From the NCBI RefSeq assembly GCF_007725405.1, contig NZ_CP042163.1:1488001-1552000 (forward strand): 64,000 nt of DNA. Direction: 5' to 3'. Position 1 is the first letter of the stretch. Each line of letters opens with the position of its first letter. The position numbers and the translations under genes are program-made. The notes below the pieces were generated by a model. The model saw only the letters and a list, made by a program, of their open reading frames with translations. It was not told where the DNA came from and ran no database searches. Origin of the DNA: Shouchella miscanthi (lineage in GTDB: Bacteria > Bacillota > Bacilli > Bacillales > Bacillaceae_D). Shown here one piece after another: positions 40,762-48,058 of the stretch.

Positions 40762-41808
40762 ATGAAGTTTAGAAAAGAAGAAGCAATTGTATTGCTTGAA
40801 CAGCTTGTACAGATTCCAAGCCCTTCTGGATTTACAGAGCAAGCGATGACATTTGTTGAACGATTTTTGGAAGCGAACAAGATTACTTATACGAAGCTAC
40901 GCAAAGGCGCCATTGTTGCAACGATAGCAGGGGAAAGTGAAGAGAAACAACGGATGCTAACCGCACACTTAGATACACTTGGAGCGATTGTGAAAGAATT
41001 AAAACCAAATGGTCGCTTGAAAATTGATTTGATTGGTGGTTTTGCATATCAATCCATTGAGGGAGAATACGTCACTATTCATAAAAGCGACGGCAGCATC
41101 GCGACAGGTACGGTCGTGGTGCATCAATCCTCTGTCCATGTATATAAAGAAGCACGAACGATTGAACGAAATCAACAAACGATGGAAGTTCGAGTGGATG
41201 AACAGGTTCATACGATTGACGACCTTCGTCAACTTGGATTGGATGTTGGTGATTTTATTAGCTTCTCGCCACGATTTGAAAGGACGTCTTCTGGTTTTAT
41301 TAAATCGAGACATTTAGACGATAAAGCAAGCGTTAGTTTATTATTAACGCTCCTAAAAGAAGTGAAAACGGAGCAGGTAACGCTTCCTTATACCACTCAT
41401 TTTCTCTTTTCCAATAATGAAGAGATTGGGTATGGGGGAAATGCAGGCATTCCGGATAATGTTGTCGAATATGTGGCAGTTGACATGGGGGCGATTGGAG
41501 ACGGGCAACAGTCAGACGAATATACTGCATCCATTTGTGTAAAAGATTCTAGTGGTCCGTATCATTACGGACTGCGTAATCACTTTGTTCAGTTATGTCA
41601 AAACCACCAGATTCCGTATAAGCTAGACATATATCCATACTATGGCTCTGATGCATCTGCAGCAATTCGCTCAGGACATGATATTGTTCACGGTCTCATT
41701 GGACCGGGTATTGAAGGTTCACACTCAATGGAGCGAACTCATGAACGCTCTCTAGAAGCGACATATCATCTGTTACACGCATACGTTACATCAAACATGT
41801 ATAAGTAA
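40762..41808 (+). CDS. M42-family metallo-aminopeptidase (YhfE/YsdC-like)
   Basis: 348 residues. Metal and catalytic residues appear in the M42 order: AHLDTLG (about 73), SRHLDDKASV (about 190), the base Glu pair in NNEEIGYGG (about 223), AVDMGAIG (about 245) and the final His in GIEGSHSMERTHE (about 325). It is a cytosolic tetrahedral-type aminopeptidase that trims peptides. Own promoter probable, since 70 bp separate it from the transporter genes. Ends in a bidirectional terminator shared with dps. Confidence 0.9.
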   Translation: MKFRKEEAIVLLEQLVQIPSPSGFTEQAMTFVERFLEANKITYTKLRKGAIVATIAGESEEKQRMLTAHLDTLGAIVKELKPNGRLKIDLIGGFAYQSIEGEYVTIHKSDGSIATGTVVVHQSSVHVYKEARTIERNQQTMEVRVDEQVHTIDDLRQLGLDVGDFISFSPRFERTSSGFIKSRHLDDKASVSLLLTLLKEVKTEQVTLPYTTHFLFSNNEEIGYGGNAGIPDNVVEYVAVDMGAIGDGQQSDEYTASICVKDSSGPYHYGLRNHFVQLCQNHQIPYKLDIYPYYGSDASAAIRSGHDIVHGLIGPGIEGSHSMERTHERSLEATYHLLHAYVTSNMYK

Positions 41809-41835
41809 AAAAGCTGCCTTCTACAGGCAGCTTTT
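41809..41835. terminator. Bidirectional terminator
   Basis: AAAAGCTGCCT (41809-41819) pairs with AGGCAGCTTTT (41825-41835) between the convergent peptidase and dps genes. Confidence 0.9.
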
Positions 41836-41837
41836 CT

Positions 41838-42299
41838 TTATGAACGTACATCCGACGTTTGTTTTGTGTAGGCGCGCAACATCCATGCATGCTTTTCAAT
41901 GGATTCTTTTAAACCAATTAGCATATCCTCCGTCGCATCGTCTTCAAGTGAGCCACATACGTCAATACCAGCTTTTAGCTCATCAGCAATTTTCTCATAA
42001 TCTCTTACTAGGTCAGCGACCATTTCGTCTGCGCTAATTTGCTTCGTTGCTTCATCAATAGATGTTAGTTTTAAATATTCTTCCATTGTGGCAACAGGTT
42101 GTCCTTTTATCGCTAATAAACGCTCAGCTAGTTCATCAACGGTTTCACCTGCTTCATTGTAAAGCTCTTCAAATTTCTCATGTAGGGTGAAAAAGTGAGG
42201 TCCTTTTACGTACCAATGATAATTGTGGAGTTTTACATAAAGAACACTCCAGTTCGCTACTTGCTTATTTAAGACTGCTTGAATTTTTTCATGTGCCAT
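41838..42299 (-). CDS. dps: Dps-family DNA-protecting ferritin
   Basis: 153 residues, four-helix ferritin-like. The Dps ferroxidase signature is present: [20 protein letters not shown] (about 23-42), then [19 protein letters not shown]. It stores iron with peroxide as oxidant and shields DNA in stress. Consistent with this, a near-perfect sigma-B promoter lies upstream. AAGGAGGAAG precedes the ATG. Confidence 0.95.
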   Translation of the reverse strand: MAHEKIQAVLNKQVANWSVLYVKLHNYHWYVKGPHFFTLHEKFEELYNEAGETVDELAERLLAIKGQPVATMEEYLKLTSIDEATKQISADEMVADLVRDYEKIADELKAGIDVCGSLEDDATEDMLIGLKESIEKHAWMLRAYTKQTSDVRS

Positions 42300-42336
42300 G
42301 ATTTCTTCCTCCTTGCAAACGTTGTGTACAAATACT

Positions 42337-42361
42337 ATACCCGTTCACCCCATTTTTAAAC
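42337..42361 (-). promoter_or_regulatory. Sigma-B promoter of dps
   Basis: On the minus strand GTTTAA (42361-42356), 13-bp spacer, GGGTAT (42342-42337), matching the general-stress consensus GTTTaa-N12-15-GGGwAw. B. subtilis dps is known to be sigma-B dependent. Confidence 0.88.
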
Positions 42362-42367
42362 AGAGAT

Positions 42368-42874
42368 CTACAGTAACTCAACCTTAAACGTTCCACCATG
42401 TACGTGTGTAAACATTGTACCTGCTGCTTCTAATAGCTGGTTGTAGTTATGAGTAGTAGACGCATGGGAAAAGAAGAAGCACTGTAAAGCATGAATAGTC
42501 ATTTCGCTTGTATGTGTCTTTTGATTCGTGTGAAAGGGTGAAGCTATTTCTTTTGATTGATCGTAAAGGGCGTTCCCTTTTTTATGAAGGGGCGGGTAAA
42601 GCAACTCTGTATCGTGTAACGTAATGGGTAATTGATATTCCAGCATGAAAAAGTGAGTTAAATCAATTCCCGAATGAACGGGTATTAAATAGTCTTCATT
42701 TTTTATGGATTGTAAAATCCGACCGTGATGCGTTCTCGTTTCTTCTTGAGGTGAGTCAACTTGGTCAAGTAAGTCAAAATGTAATAACTCTTGATGGAAT
42801 TGCAGTCGTCCCTTTAGCATAGTGGATGAATCGCTAATATGAATATTTGTGTAGTGGATAACGCCTATTTTCAT
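42368..42874 (-). CDS. Unknown His-rich 168-residue protein
   Basis: Soluble protein with 17 His residues (about 10 percent), spread along the chain (GVIHYTNIHISD, RTHHGR, FFFSHASTTHNYN, FTHVHGG). The ATG at 42874 has GGAGG upstream. No membrane segment, no family recognised. It precedes dps on the same strand, but the dps sigma-B promoter lies between them. A metal-related role is suggested only by His content and the neighbour. Confidence 0.55.
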   Translation of the reverse strand: MKIGVIHYTNIHISDSSTMLKGRLQFHQELLHFDLLDQVDSPQEETRTHHGRILQSIKNEDYLIPVHSGIDLTHFFMLEYQLPITLHDTELLYPPLHKKGNALYDQSKEIASPFHTNQKTHTSEMTIHALQCFFFSHASTTHNYNQLLEAAGTMFTHVHGGTFKVELL

Positions 42875-42965
42875 GATTGTTCCTCCGCCTTAAGCATTTT
42901 ACTTTCTTATTATGTTTCTGTATGCTAGAAGAAATCAACTGTTTCGTATAAAAAGGAAGAATACA

Positions 42966-44108
42966 ATGGATTATGAACGACTAAAGCAAAAATTAGTAGT
43001 GTACAGTCAATCAATAGGTGTAGATAAGCTAAGGATCACAACCGCCGATCCTTTTTTGTCTTTAAAAGACCGGTTAATACAACAGCAAGAACGGGGCTAT
43101 GCGTCAGGATTTGAACATCCAAATCTTGACGAAAGAGTCGATCCATCTTTAAGTTTAAAAGAAGTTCGCACCATAATTTCGATTGCGGTTGCCTATCCGT
43201 CAAAGCTCGCTAATGCCCCAAAAAGTGAGAAAGGAAGCAGACGTGGTTTTTTTTCTCGTTCATCTTGGGGAATCGATTATCATGATGTATTAAATGACCG
43301 TTTGAAAAAAATCGAACAATTTCTGTTTGTGGAATGTGGTACCGTTGAAACCGTTCGAATGGTTGACACAGGTGCATTGTCAGACCGAGCAGTAGCGGAA
43401 CGAGCAGGCATTGGCTGGAGTGCAAAAAATACGTTTATTATTACCCCGGAGCTTGGTAGCTACGTGTTTTTAGGAAATATTTTAACGACACTTCCATTCC
43501 CTCCAGATGAGCCAATAGAAGATTTATGCGGATCGTGTCAAAAATGTATTGATGCGTGTCCAACTGGTGCGCTTGTTGAGCCCGGTGTGTTAAACGCACA
43601 AGCCTGTCTTTCGTATCAAACGCAAACAAAAGGATTTATGCCAGAAGAGTATCGATCAAAAATTGGAAATCATTTATATGGATGGGACACCTGTCAGCTT
43701 GTTTGCCCATATAATAAAAATAAGGATCATCATCAGCATGAAGAGATGAAACCAGACCCAGAGAAAGTGAAGCCGTTACTGTTACCATTATTAACGATGA
43801 GCAACAAGACGTTTAAAGCCGAGTTCGGTCATATGGCGGGCTCTTGGCGTGGAAAAAAACCAATTCAGCGAAATGCGATTATTGCGCTTGCTCATTATAA
43901 GGAAGAATCCGCTCTTCCTACTTTGCTAGATCTGTTAATAAAGGATCCAAGACCAGTGATTCGTGGAACATCTGCATGGGCAATCGGAAAAATTAGTAAA
44001 AGTGAAAAAGAGGAAAAAGCATTGGAAGATGCGAAAAAGAATGAGCAAGATGAGAACGTGCTAAATGAAATTGAAAAAGGTCTTTCCTTTATAAGAGAAA
44101 AGAAATAA
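42966..44108 (+). CDS. queG: Epoxyqueuosine reductase
   Basis: 380 residues from the ATG at 42966 (AAGGAAG upstream). Cobalamin/active-site region VDTGALSDRAVAERAGIGW (about 135-155). Two 4Fe-4S clusters from DLCGSCQKCIDACPTGAL (about 188) and CQLVCPYN (about 243). A C-terminal HEAT-like repeat (RNAIIALAHYKEESALPTLL). It performs the last step of queuosine synthesis in tRNA and needs a cobalamin cofactor. Corresponds to B. subtilis yhbA, the start of the yhbA-yhbH neighbourhood also present here. Confidence 0.93.
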   Translation: MDYERLKQKLVVYSQSIGVDKLRITTADPFLSLKDRLIQQQERGYASGFEHPNLDERVDPSLSLKEVRTIISIAVAYPSKLANAPKSEKGSRRGFFSRSSWGIDYHDVLNDRLKKIEQFLFVECGTVETVRMVDTGALSDRAVAERAGIGWSAKNTFIITPELGSYVFLGNILTTLPFPPDEPIEDLCGSCQKCIDACPTGALVEPGVLNAQACLSYQTQTKGFMPEEYRSKIGNHLYGWDTCQLVCPYNKNKDHHQHEEMKPDPEKVKPLLLPLLTMSNKTFKAEFGHMAGSWRGKKPIQRNAIIALAHYKEESALPTLLDLLIKDPRPVIRGTSAWAIGKISKSEKEEKALEDAKKNEQDENVLNEIEKGLSFIREKK

Positions 44109-44128
44109 AAAAGAAAGGCAGGAGTGAC

Positions 44129-44653
44129 ATGCGCGTTATAACAAGATTTTATGTGAAAGAGCTAGATACAGCTATTGGACGAATGGCTGTTGTCACGAGT
44201 GATAAAGGGTTAGCTCATGTAACATTTGGAGCAGTGAATAAAGTCAATTTAACGGCTCGGTTGATGAGATTTGGGCTAAAGCCAGAGTGGTATGATTTGA
44301 AAGAGAATGAATCACTTCTTGTGTGTGATCAGTTAACTGAGTATTTGAATGGAGAGCGACAAGATTTTGATGTGCCGATTGATTTAATAGGTACACCTTT
44401 TCAGAAAAAAGTGTGGTCAGCTTTGCGTACAATTGGATACGGTGAAACAAAAAGTTATAAAGACATTGCGGAGATGATTGGTGCTCCAAAAGCAGTACGA
44501 GCGGTCGGTGGGGCAAACAATCAAAATCCCCTCCCCATTGTTATTCCTTGTCATCGCGTTATCGGCTCAAATGGAGCAATGGTAGGGTACGGCGGAGGGT
44601 TGCCGACGAAAGAACGCTTGCTTGCCTTAGAATCAAAAATGAAGATCTCATAG
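44129..44653 (+). CDS. ogt: Methylated-DNA-protein cysteine methyltransferase
   Basis: 174 residues with the acceptor Cys in PIVIPCHRVIGSNG (about 135) and the DNA-binding helix-turn-helix region YKDIAEMIGAPKAVRAVGGA (about 110-129). It removes methyl groups from O6-methylguanine by suicidal transfer. Twenty bp after queG, so likely in one operon. Ends in a strong bidirectional terminator. Confidence 0.93.
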   Translation: MRVITRFYVKELDTAIGRMAVVTSDKGLAHVTFGAVNKVNLTARLMRFGLKPEWYDLKENESLLVCDQLTEYLNGERQDFDVPIDLIGTPFQKKVWSALRTIGYGETKSYKDIAEMIGAPKAVRAVGGANNQNPLPIVIPCHRVIGSNGAMVGYGGGLPTKERLLALESKMKIS

Positions 44654-44692
44654 AAAAAACATGGCAGTTACGCACACTGCCATGTTTTTTTT
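44654..44692. terminator. Bidirectional terminator overlapping a coding end
   Basis: A 15-bp stem (44654-44668 with 44676-44690) is flanked by A and T runs. The last nine codons of the convergent acetyltransferase gene lie within it. Confidence 0.9.
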
Positions 44693-45132
44693 GACATGTT
44701 CAATGCTTTTTTAAATACATATAAGGAAGAGTGGTTGTTAAAGGATACTTTCTGATAGCCTTGTTTGCAGTAAAAAGGAATATTCATTTCTCTCGTTTCG
44801 CAAGTGAGTTCGAGGCATTGGCGATGCAACGCTTCTTTCTCAACGCTTTTAAGTAAAAGTTTACTAATTCCTTGCCCTTGATAGGACGGATCAACGCTTA
44901 ATCGAAAAAAAGAGCACGTTTTTTCATCATGTCGAAAAAAAACACAGCCAACGATGCGATTCTCTTTCATGCAGACAAACGCTTCTTCTTTTTGAGACAG
45001 TCGTAAAGCAATGGAAAGTCTTGTTTCATGAAGGGCAGATGCGGTGACCGGGTCATGCTTATATATTTGAAAAGACGATCGAATTAATTGGTGAATGGCT
45101 TGGCAGTCAGTCATTACAGCTTTGCGTATCAA
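44668..45132 (-). CDS. GNAT-family N-acetyltransferase
   Basis: 154 residues. Acetyl-CoA binding motif A is LSVDPSYQGQGISKLLLKSV (about 82-101); YCKQGYQKV matches motif B. Substrate unknown. Start at ATG 45132. The C-terminal residues are encoded inside the shared terminator hairpin, so the natural C-terminus may have been extended as that hairpin evolved. Confidence 0.85.
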   Translation of the reverse strand: MIRKAVMTDCQAIHQLIRSSFQIYKHDPVTASALHETRLSIALRLSQKEEAFVCMKENRIVGCVFFRHDEKTCSFFRLSVDPSYQGQGISKLLLKSVEKEALHRQCLELTCETREMNIPFYCKQGYQKVSFNNHSSLYVFKKALNMSKKTWQCA

Positions 45133-45222
45133 TGTCGCTCGCTCCGTTTCACTCTAAGATAATCATAATTATACATCCTTATAAATTTTTATTCAATTAA
45201 TTTTTGAAAGGAATTAACCGTT

Positions 45223-46113
45223 ATGAAAAAAAAATTAGTGAAACTTTTGCATGACAATGTCAAACAATTGAATCAAGCCTTTTTAAATGGACATCAAGCG
45301 AGTTGCTTAGATGAAAAAGAACAAGCTGCATTTGAAAAAGACGCCCTTGAAATGAGTGAACGAGGTGCAAAAGTAGTTAGCGCAAAAATAAGTGGAGATA
45401 TTATGAATGTAATGGCCTATGAACAGCAAACGCAGGTTGAGTATATAACGGTTATAGACCGGCTCTTAAAACAAGGAACTATGATGTTTATGGAAGAGCG
45501 AACAATGCGAAGACGAGCACGATTTGAAGGATCTAAACTAGTATCCGATGAAGCTGTACCGGTGCATCCTTTGTCACTACAGGAACGCGGAGAGAAGTGT
45601 TCGGGCCAAATTTATCGTGAAGACAGTTCGACGTATAATCGACGGAACGCTGTCCGTTATGCAGAGCAATGGTGGAACGATTATAATCCAGCGTTTGTTC
45701 GATTTGAGGATAATTGTACAAATTTTGTGTCTCAGTGTCTTTATGCTGGTGGCGCATCAATGACGAGTAAGGCAAGTAAACAAAGAGGGTGGTGGTATGC
45801 AAATGAACAGACGATGAGCTTAAGCTGGTCGGTTGCCCATTCATTTAGATGGTATTTAAGTGGAGCGACAAGTCATTTACGAGGAGAAGAAAAGAAATCG
45901 GCGCATGAACTTATTCCAGGTGACGTGATTTGCTACGATTTTAACGGAAATGGTACTTGGAATCATTGTGCGATCGTTGTTGCAAAAGATATAAACAATG
46001 AACCTTTAGTAAATGCGCAAACAGTTAATAGTCGTTATCGATTTTGGACTTATCAAAATTCTCCGGCTTACACGGACCAAATTCAATATAAATTTTTTCA
46101 TATCTCCACTTAA
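45223..46113 (+). CDS. yhbB: Amidase-domain protein (YhbB-like, Amidase_6)
   Basis: 296 residues. The C-terminal papain-like domain has the Cys nucleophile in DNCTNFVSQCLYAGG (about 165), tryptophans (GWWYANE, SWSVAHSF) and the catalytic His in WNHCAIVV (about 252). GDVICYDFNGNGTWNH is the Amidase_6 hallmark. The N-terminal half is helical. No signal peptide is visible, like B. subtilis YhbB, which sits in the same neighbourhood and is linked to sporulation. Start ATG 45223 with GAAAGGAA. Confidence 0.82.
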   Translation: MKKKLVKLLHDNVKQLNQAFLNGHQASCLDEKEQAAFEKDALEMSERGAKVVSAKISGDIMNVMAYEQQTQVEYITVIDRLLKQGTMMFMEERTMRRRARFEGSKLVSDEAVPVHPLSLQERGEKCSGQIYREDSSTYNRRNAVRYAEQWWNDYNPAFVRFEDNCTNFVSQCLYAGGASMTSKASKQRGWWYANEQTMSLSWSVAHSFRWYLSGATSHLRGEEKKSAHELIPGDVICYDFNGNGTWNHCAIVVAKDINNEPLVNAQTVNSRYRFWTYQNSPAYTDQIQYKFFHIST

Positions 46114-46142
46114 GCAGAAACCGATTCTTTCTGCTTTTTTTC
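46112..46142 (+). terminator. Rho-independent terminator
   Basis: AAGCAGAAA (46112-46120) pairs with TTTCTGCTT (46128-46136), followed by T. Confidence 0.87.
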
Positions 46143-46213
46143 TATGTTTGTCATAGTAGGATTTCCTGTGTAATATAGAGGAGACGCAGAGAATCATATA
46201 AGGGTGAGAACAA

Positions 46214-46369
46214 ATGAATGACAAAAAGTATGCTCAAGCTTTGTGGATCGTCGCTTTAGTTCTTGCATTCGCAGCAGTATTCATTCATGAAAATTGCGTA
46301 TTACTGCTAGGGATTGTAGTATGTGTCGTCTGTTCTACATTTTTTTATGTGAAAAGCAAAAATAAATAG
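46214..46369 (+). CDS. 51-residue two-helix membrane protein
   Basis: ATG at 46214 with AAGGGTGAG upstream. Segments about 9-24 and 28-46 are hydrophobic, with a short HEN turn and a basic C-terminus (VKSKNK). Twelve bp upstream of trmL with its own start site, probably co-transcribed. No family recognised. Confidence 0.6.
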   Translation: MNDKKYAQALWIVALVLAFAAVFIHENCVLLLGIVVCVVCSTFFYVKSKNK

Positions 46370-46381
46370 AGGTGCACGAAA

Positions 46382-46855
46382 ATGGGATTGCATATTGTAC
46401 TATACCAACCAGAAATACCAGCTAACACAGGAAACATTGCTCGCACATGTGCAGGCACAAATACAACACTACATTTAATTCGCCCCCTTGGATTTTCAAC
46501 AGATGATAAAATGTTGAAGCGGGCAGGTTGCGACTATTGGCCGAACGTAACGATTTATTATTATGATTCAGTTGATGAATTGTTTCAAAAGTATGATCAA
46601 GGAGAGTTTTTCTTTATCGAAACAATAGGGACACGAAATTATAGTGACTTTGATTACACCAATAGAGAAGAAGAGTACTTTTTTGTGTTCGGTAAGGAAA
46701 CAACAGGGTTACCACAAGAGCTTGTGGAGAAGCGACAAGAACGCTGTTTTCGCATTCCACAAACAGATGTGATTCGTTCTCTTAATTTGTCTAATACGGC
46801 AGCCATTGTTATTTATGAAGCACTTAGGCAGCAAGGATTTCCAGCATTAACGTAA
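46382..46855 (+). CDS. trmL: tRNA (cytidine/uridine-34-2'-O)-methyltransferase
   Basis: 157 residues, SPOUT-class. The N-terminus is LHIVLYQPEIPANTGNIART. Knot motifs are VFGKETTGLP (about 100) and IPQTDVIRSLNLSNTAAIV (about 122-140). It methylates the wobble ribose of tRNA-Leu species in E. coli, interesting given the tRNA-Leu(CAA) in this window. Known as cspR in the B. subtilis yhb region. AGAGGTG precedes the ATG. Confidence 0.95.
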   Translation: MGLHIVLYQPEIPANTGNIARTCAGTNTTLHLIRPLGFSTDDKMLKRAGCDYWPNVTIYYYDSVDELFQKYDQGEFFFIETIGTRNYSDFDYTNREEEYFFVFGKETTGLPQELVEKRQERCFRIPQTDVIRSLNLSNTAAIVIYEALRQQGFPALT

Positions 46856-46864
46856 ATACGCTTA

Positions 46865-47419
46865 TTACAGCGGTAAGCTAGCAATAAACGTATTGTATAA
46901 GCGAAATAGAACAAAAATAATCGTGAATAAGAAGGTTGACCAAAAGAATAGTTGGAGAAAAATAAAGCCAATTAAACCTGGGATGGTCAAGGATTCGGCG
47001 ATTCGGTAAACAATGAATAAAATGTAAGCGAAGGACGACGCTACAAAAAGTAGTAGTAACACGATCACAAACGGATTTAGGACAAGTGCAGCGATACTAC
47101 CTGCAAAGTAAATCCACTGACCGCCTTGTGTCTTCGTCCAAAGGTCGTCGTCTTCCTGCTTTGAAAAAAATAGAAGAGCAAGGGATGTAACCGTGTCGGC
47201 TATTAATTTTAAAGCGGCAAAGATCATGAAAAACACTAGTAATAAAACAATTATAAGTCCAATACGAACTTCATTTATGGAAAGAATATCTGCCATTCCA
47301 GTTAAAATGCCATTTCGTTCTAACCAATCTAATGCAAAACGTTGACCATATAGAGCAAATGATAAGCTGAAGAAAAAAATACTGATTAATGGTAAATGTC
47401 CAGTTAAATATCGATTCAT
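46865..47419 (-). CDS. Four/five-helix membrane protein (YufK/DUF5366-like)
   Basis: 184 residues with hydrophobic segments at about 10-25, 50-90, 100-135 and 145-175 and a short acidic loop (SKQEDDDLWTKTQGGQW). The pattern resembles YufK of Bacillus, annotated DUF5366; this is memory-based. Convergent with trmL, 10 bp apart with no clear trmL terminator between. Confidence 0.6.
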   Translation of the reverse strand: MNRYLTGHLPLISIFFFSLSFALYGQRFALDWLERNGILTGMADILSINEVRIGLIIVLLLVFFMIFAALKLIADTVTSLALLFFSKQEDDDLWTKTQGGQWIYFAGSIAALVLNPFVIVLLLLFVASSFAYILFIVYRIAESLTIPGLIGFIFLQLFFWSTFLFTIIFVLFRLYNTFIASLPL

Positions 47420-47454
47420 GATAATCTCCTATAGTTGGAAGTCATAGCTAGTAG

Positions 47455-47495
47455 AAGCGCTTGTCTCATGAACGTAAAGACAAGCGCTTTTTTTT
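47455..47495 (+). terminator. Plus-strand terminator between two minus-strand genes
   Basis: A 12-bp perfect stem (47455-47466 with 47478-47489) is followed by a T-run on the plus strand only. No plus-strand gene ends here. It may stop read-through from trmL after it has crossed the DUF5366-like gene in antisense. Confidence 0.8.
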
Positions 47496-47811
47496 ATTCA
47501 CCTTGGAAATGGTGAATCAGTTCATAAGTATGGAGTTCATTCGCATTGGCAGCAGGCTTTTGCTCTTTTGATGCCGCGTTGCTTTTATGAGCATTTGCAA
47601 ACGATTCACTTGAAAGCCAGTTCTGATAGTCTTCTTTTGAAGCCCACTTTGTAAAGACAATTTCTTTCTTATGATCTTGTTCGTTTGATAAGAACATAAA
47701 TTCTAAACAGCCCTTTACGTTAGCCATATTTGTAGAAGCTTTGCCGAATCGTTCGTGAAGCATTTTCTTTTTTTCTGGGCTAACGTGCAACTCGTTCATG
47801 ACAATATACAT
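47494..47811 (-). CDS. ABM-domain monooxygenase (HmoA/IsdG-like)
   Basis: 105 residues, ferredoxin-like antibiotic-biosynthesis-monooxygenase fold (YIVMNELHVSPEKKKMLHER, then GCLEFMFLSNEQD, then TKWASKEDYQNWLSSESF). The combination of Trp in TKW, an Asn-Trp pair and a following AHK resembles heme-degrading HmoA. The substrate is inferred. Start ATG 47811 with AAAGGAG. Confidence 0.75.
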   Translation of the reverse strand: MYIVMNELHVSPEKKKMLHERFGKASTNMANVKGCLEFMFLSNEQDHKKEIVFTKWASKEDYQNWLSSESFANAHKSNAASKEQKPAANANELHTYELIHHFQGE

Positions 47812-47888
47812 AATTGGTCAACTCCTTTTTTAGCATGATTTCGTGTTTTTTGTAAGAGAATGGCTTTTCATTCTGAATGAACTTGGCT

Positions 47889-47894
47889 ATAATA
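47889..47894 (+). promoter_or_regulatory. -10 element for the 29-codon ORF
   Basis: TATAAT 40 bp upstream of a 29-codon ORF with a very strong ribosome binding site. The -35 is weak (TTTTCA-like). Confidence 0.5.
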
Positions 47895-47933
47895 AAAGAG
47901 AGCGTTTACGCCCCTTGCAAGGAGGATCATTTT

Positions 47934-48023
47934 ATGAGAACGTTTTTAATGATGAGCGTCTGCGTCGTTTTTCTAATCGCCATTTTTTCTGGAGGTTATG
48001 AGGAAAACCCTCATAAACGATAA
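47934..48023 (+). CDS. 29-residue membrane peptide with its own transcription unit
   Basis: ATG at 47934 preceded by AAGGAGG (seven bases). The peptide is one hydrophobic helix (MRTFLMMSVCVVFLIAIFSG) plus a short polar tail. A TATAAT lies upstream and a good terminator at 48032-48054 directly downstream, so promoter, ribosome binding site, ORF and terminator form a complete unit of about 170 bp. No family recognised. Could be a regulatory or toxin-like membrane peptide. Confidence 0.6.
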   Translation: MRTFLMMSVCVVFLIAIFSGGYEENPHKR

Positions 48024-48031
48024 GACGAAGG

Positions 48032-48054
48032 AAACCGGGTAACCGGTTTTTTTT
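48032..48054 (+). terminator. Rho-independent terminator
   Basis: AAACCGG (48032-48038) pairs with CCGGTTT (48043-48049), loop GTAA, then T-run. Confidence 0.85.
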
Positions 48055-48058
48055 GATT

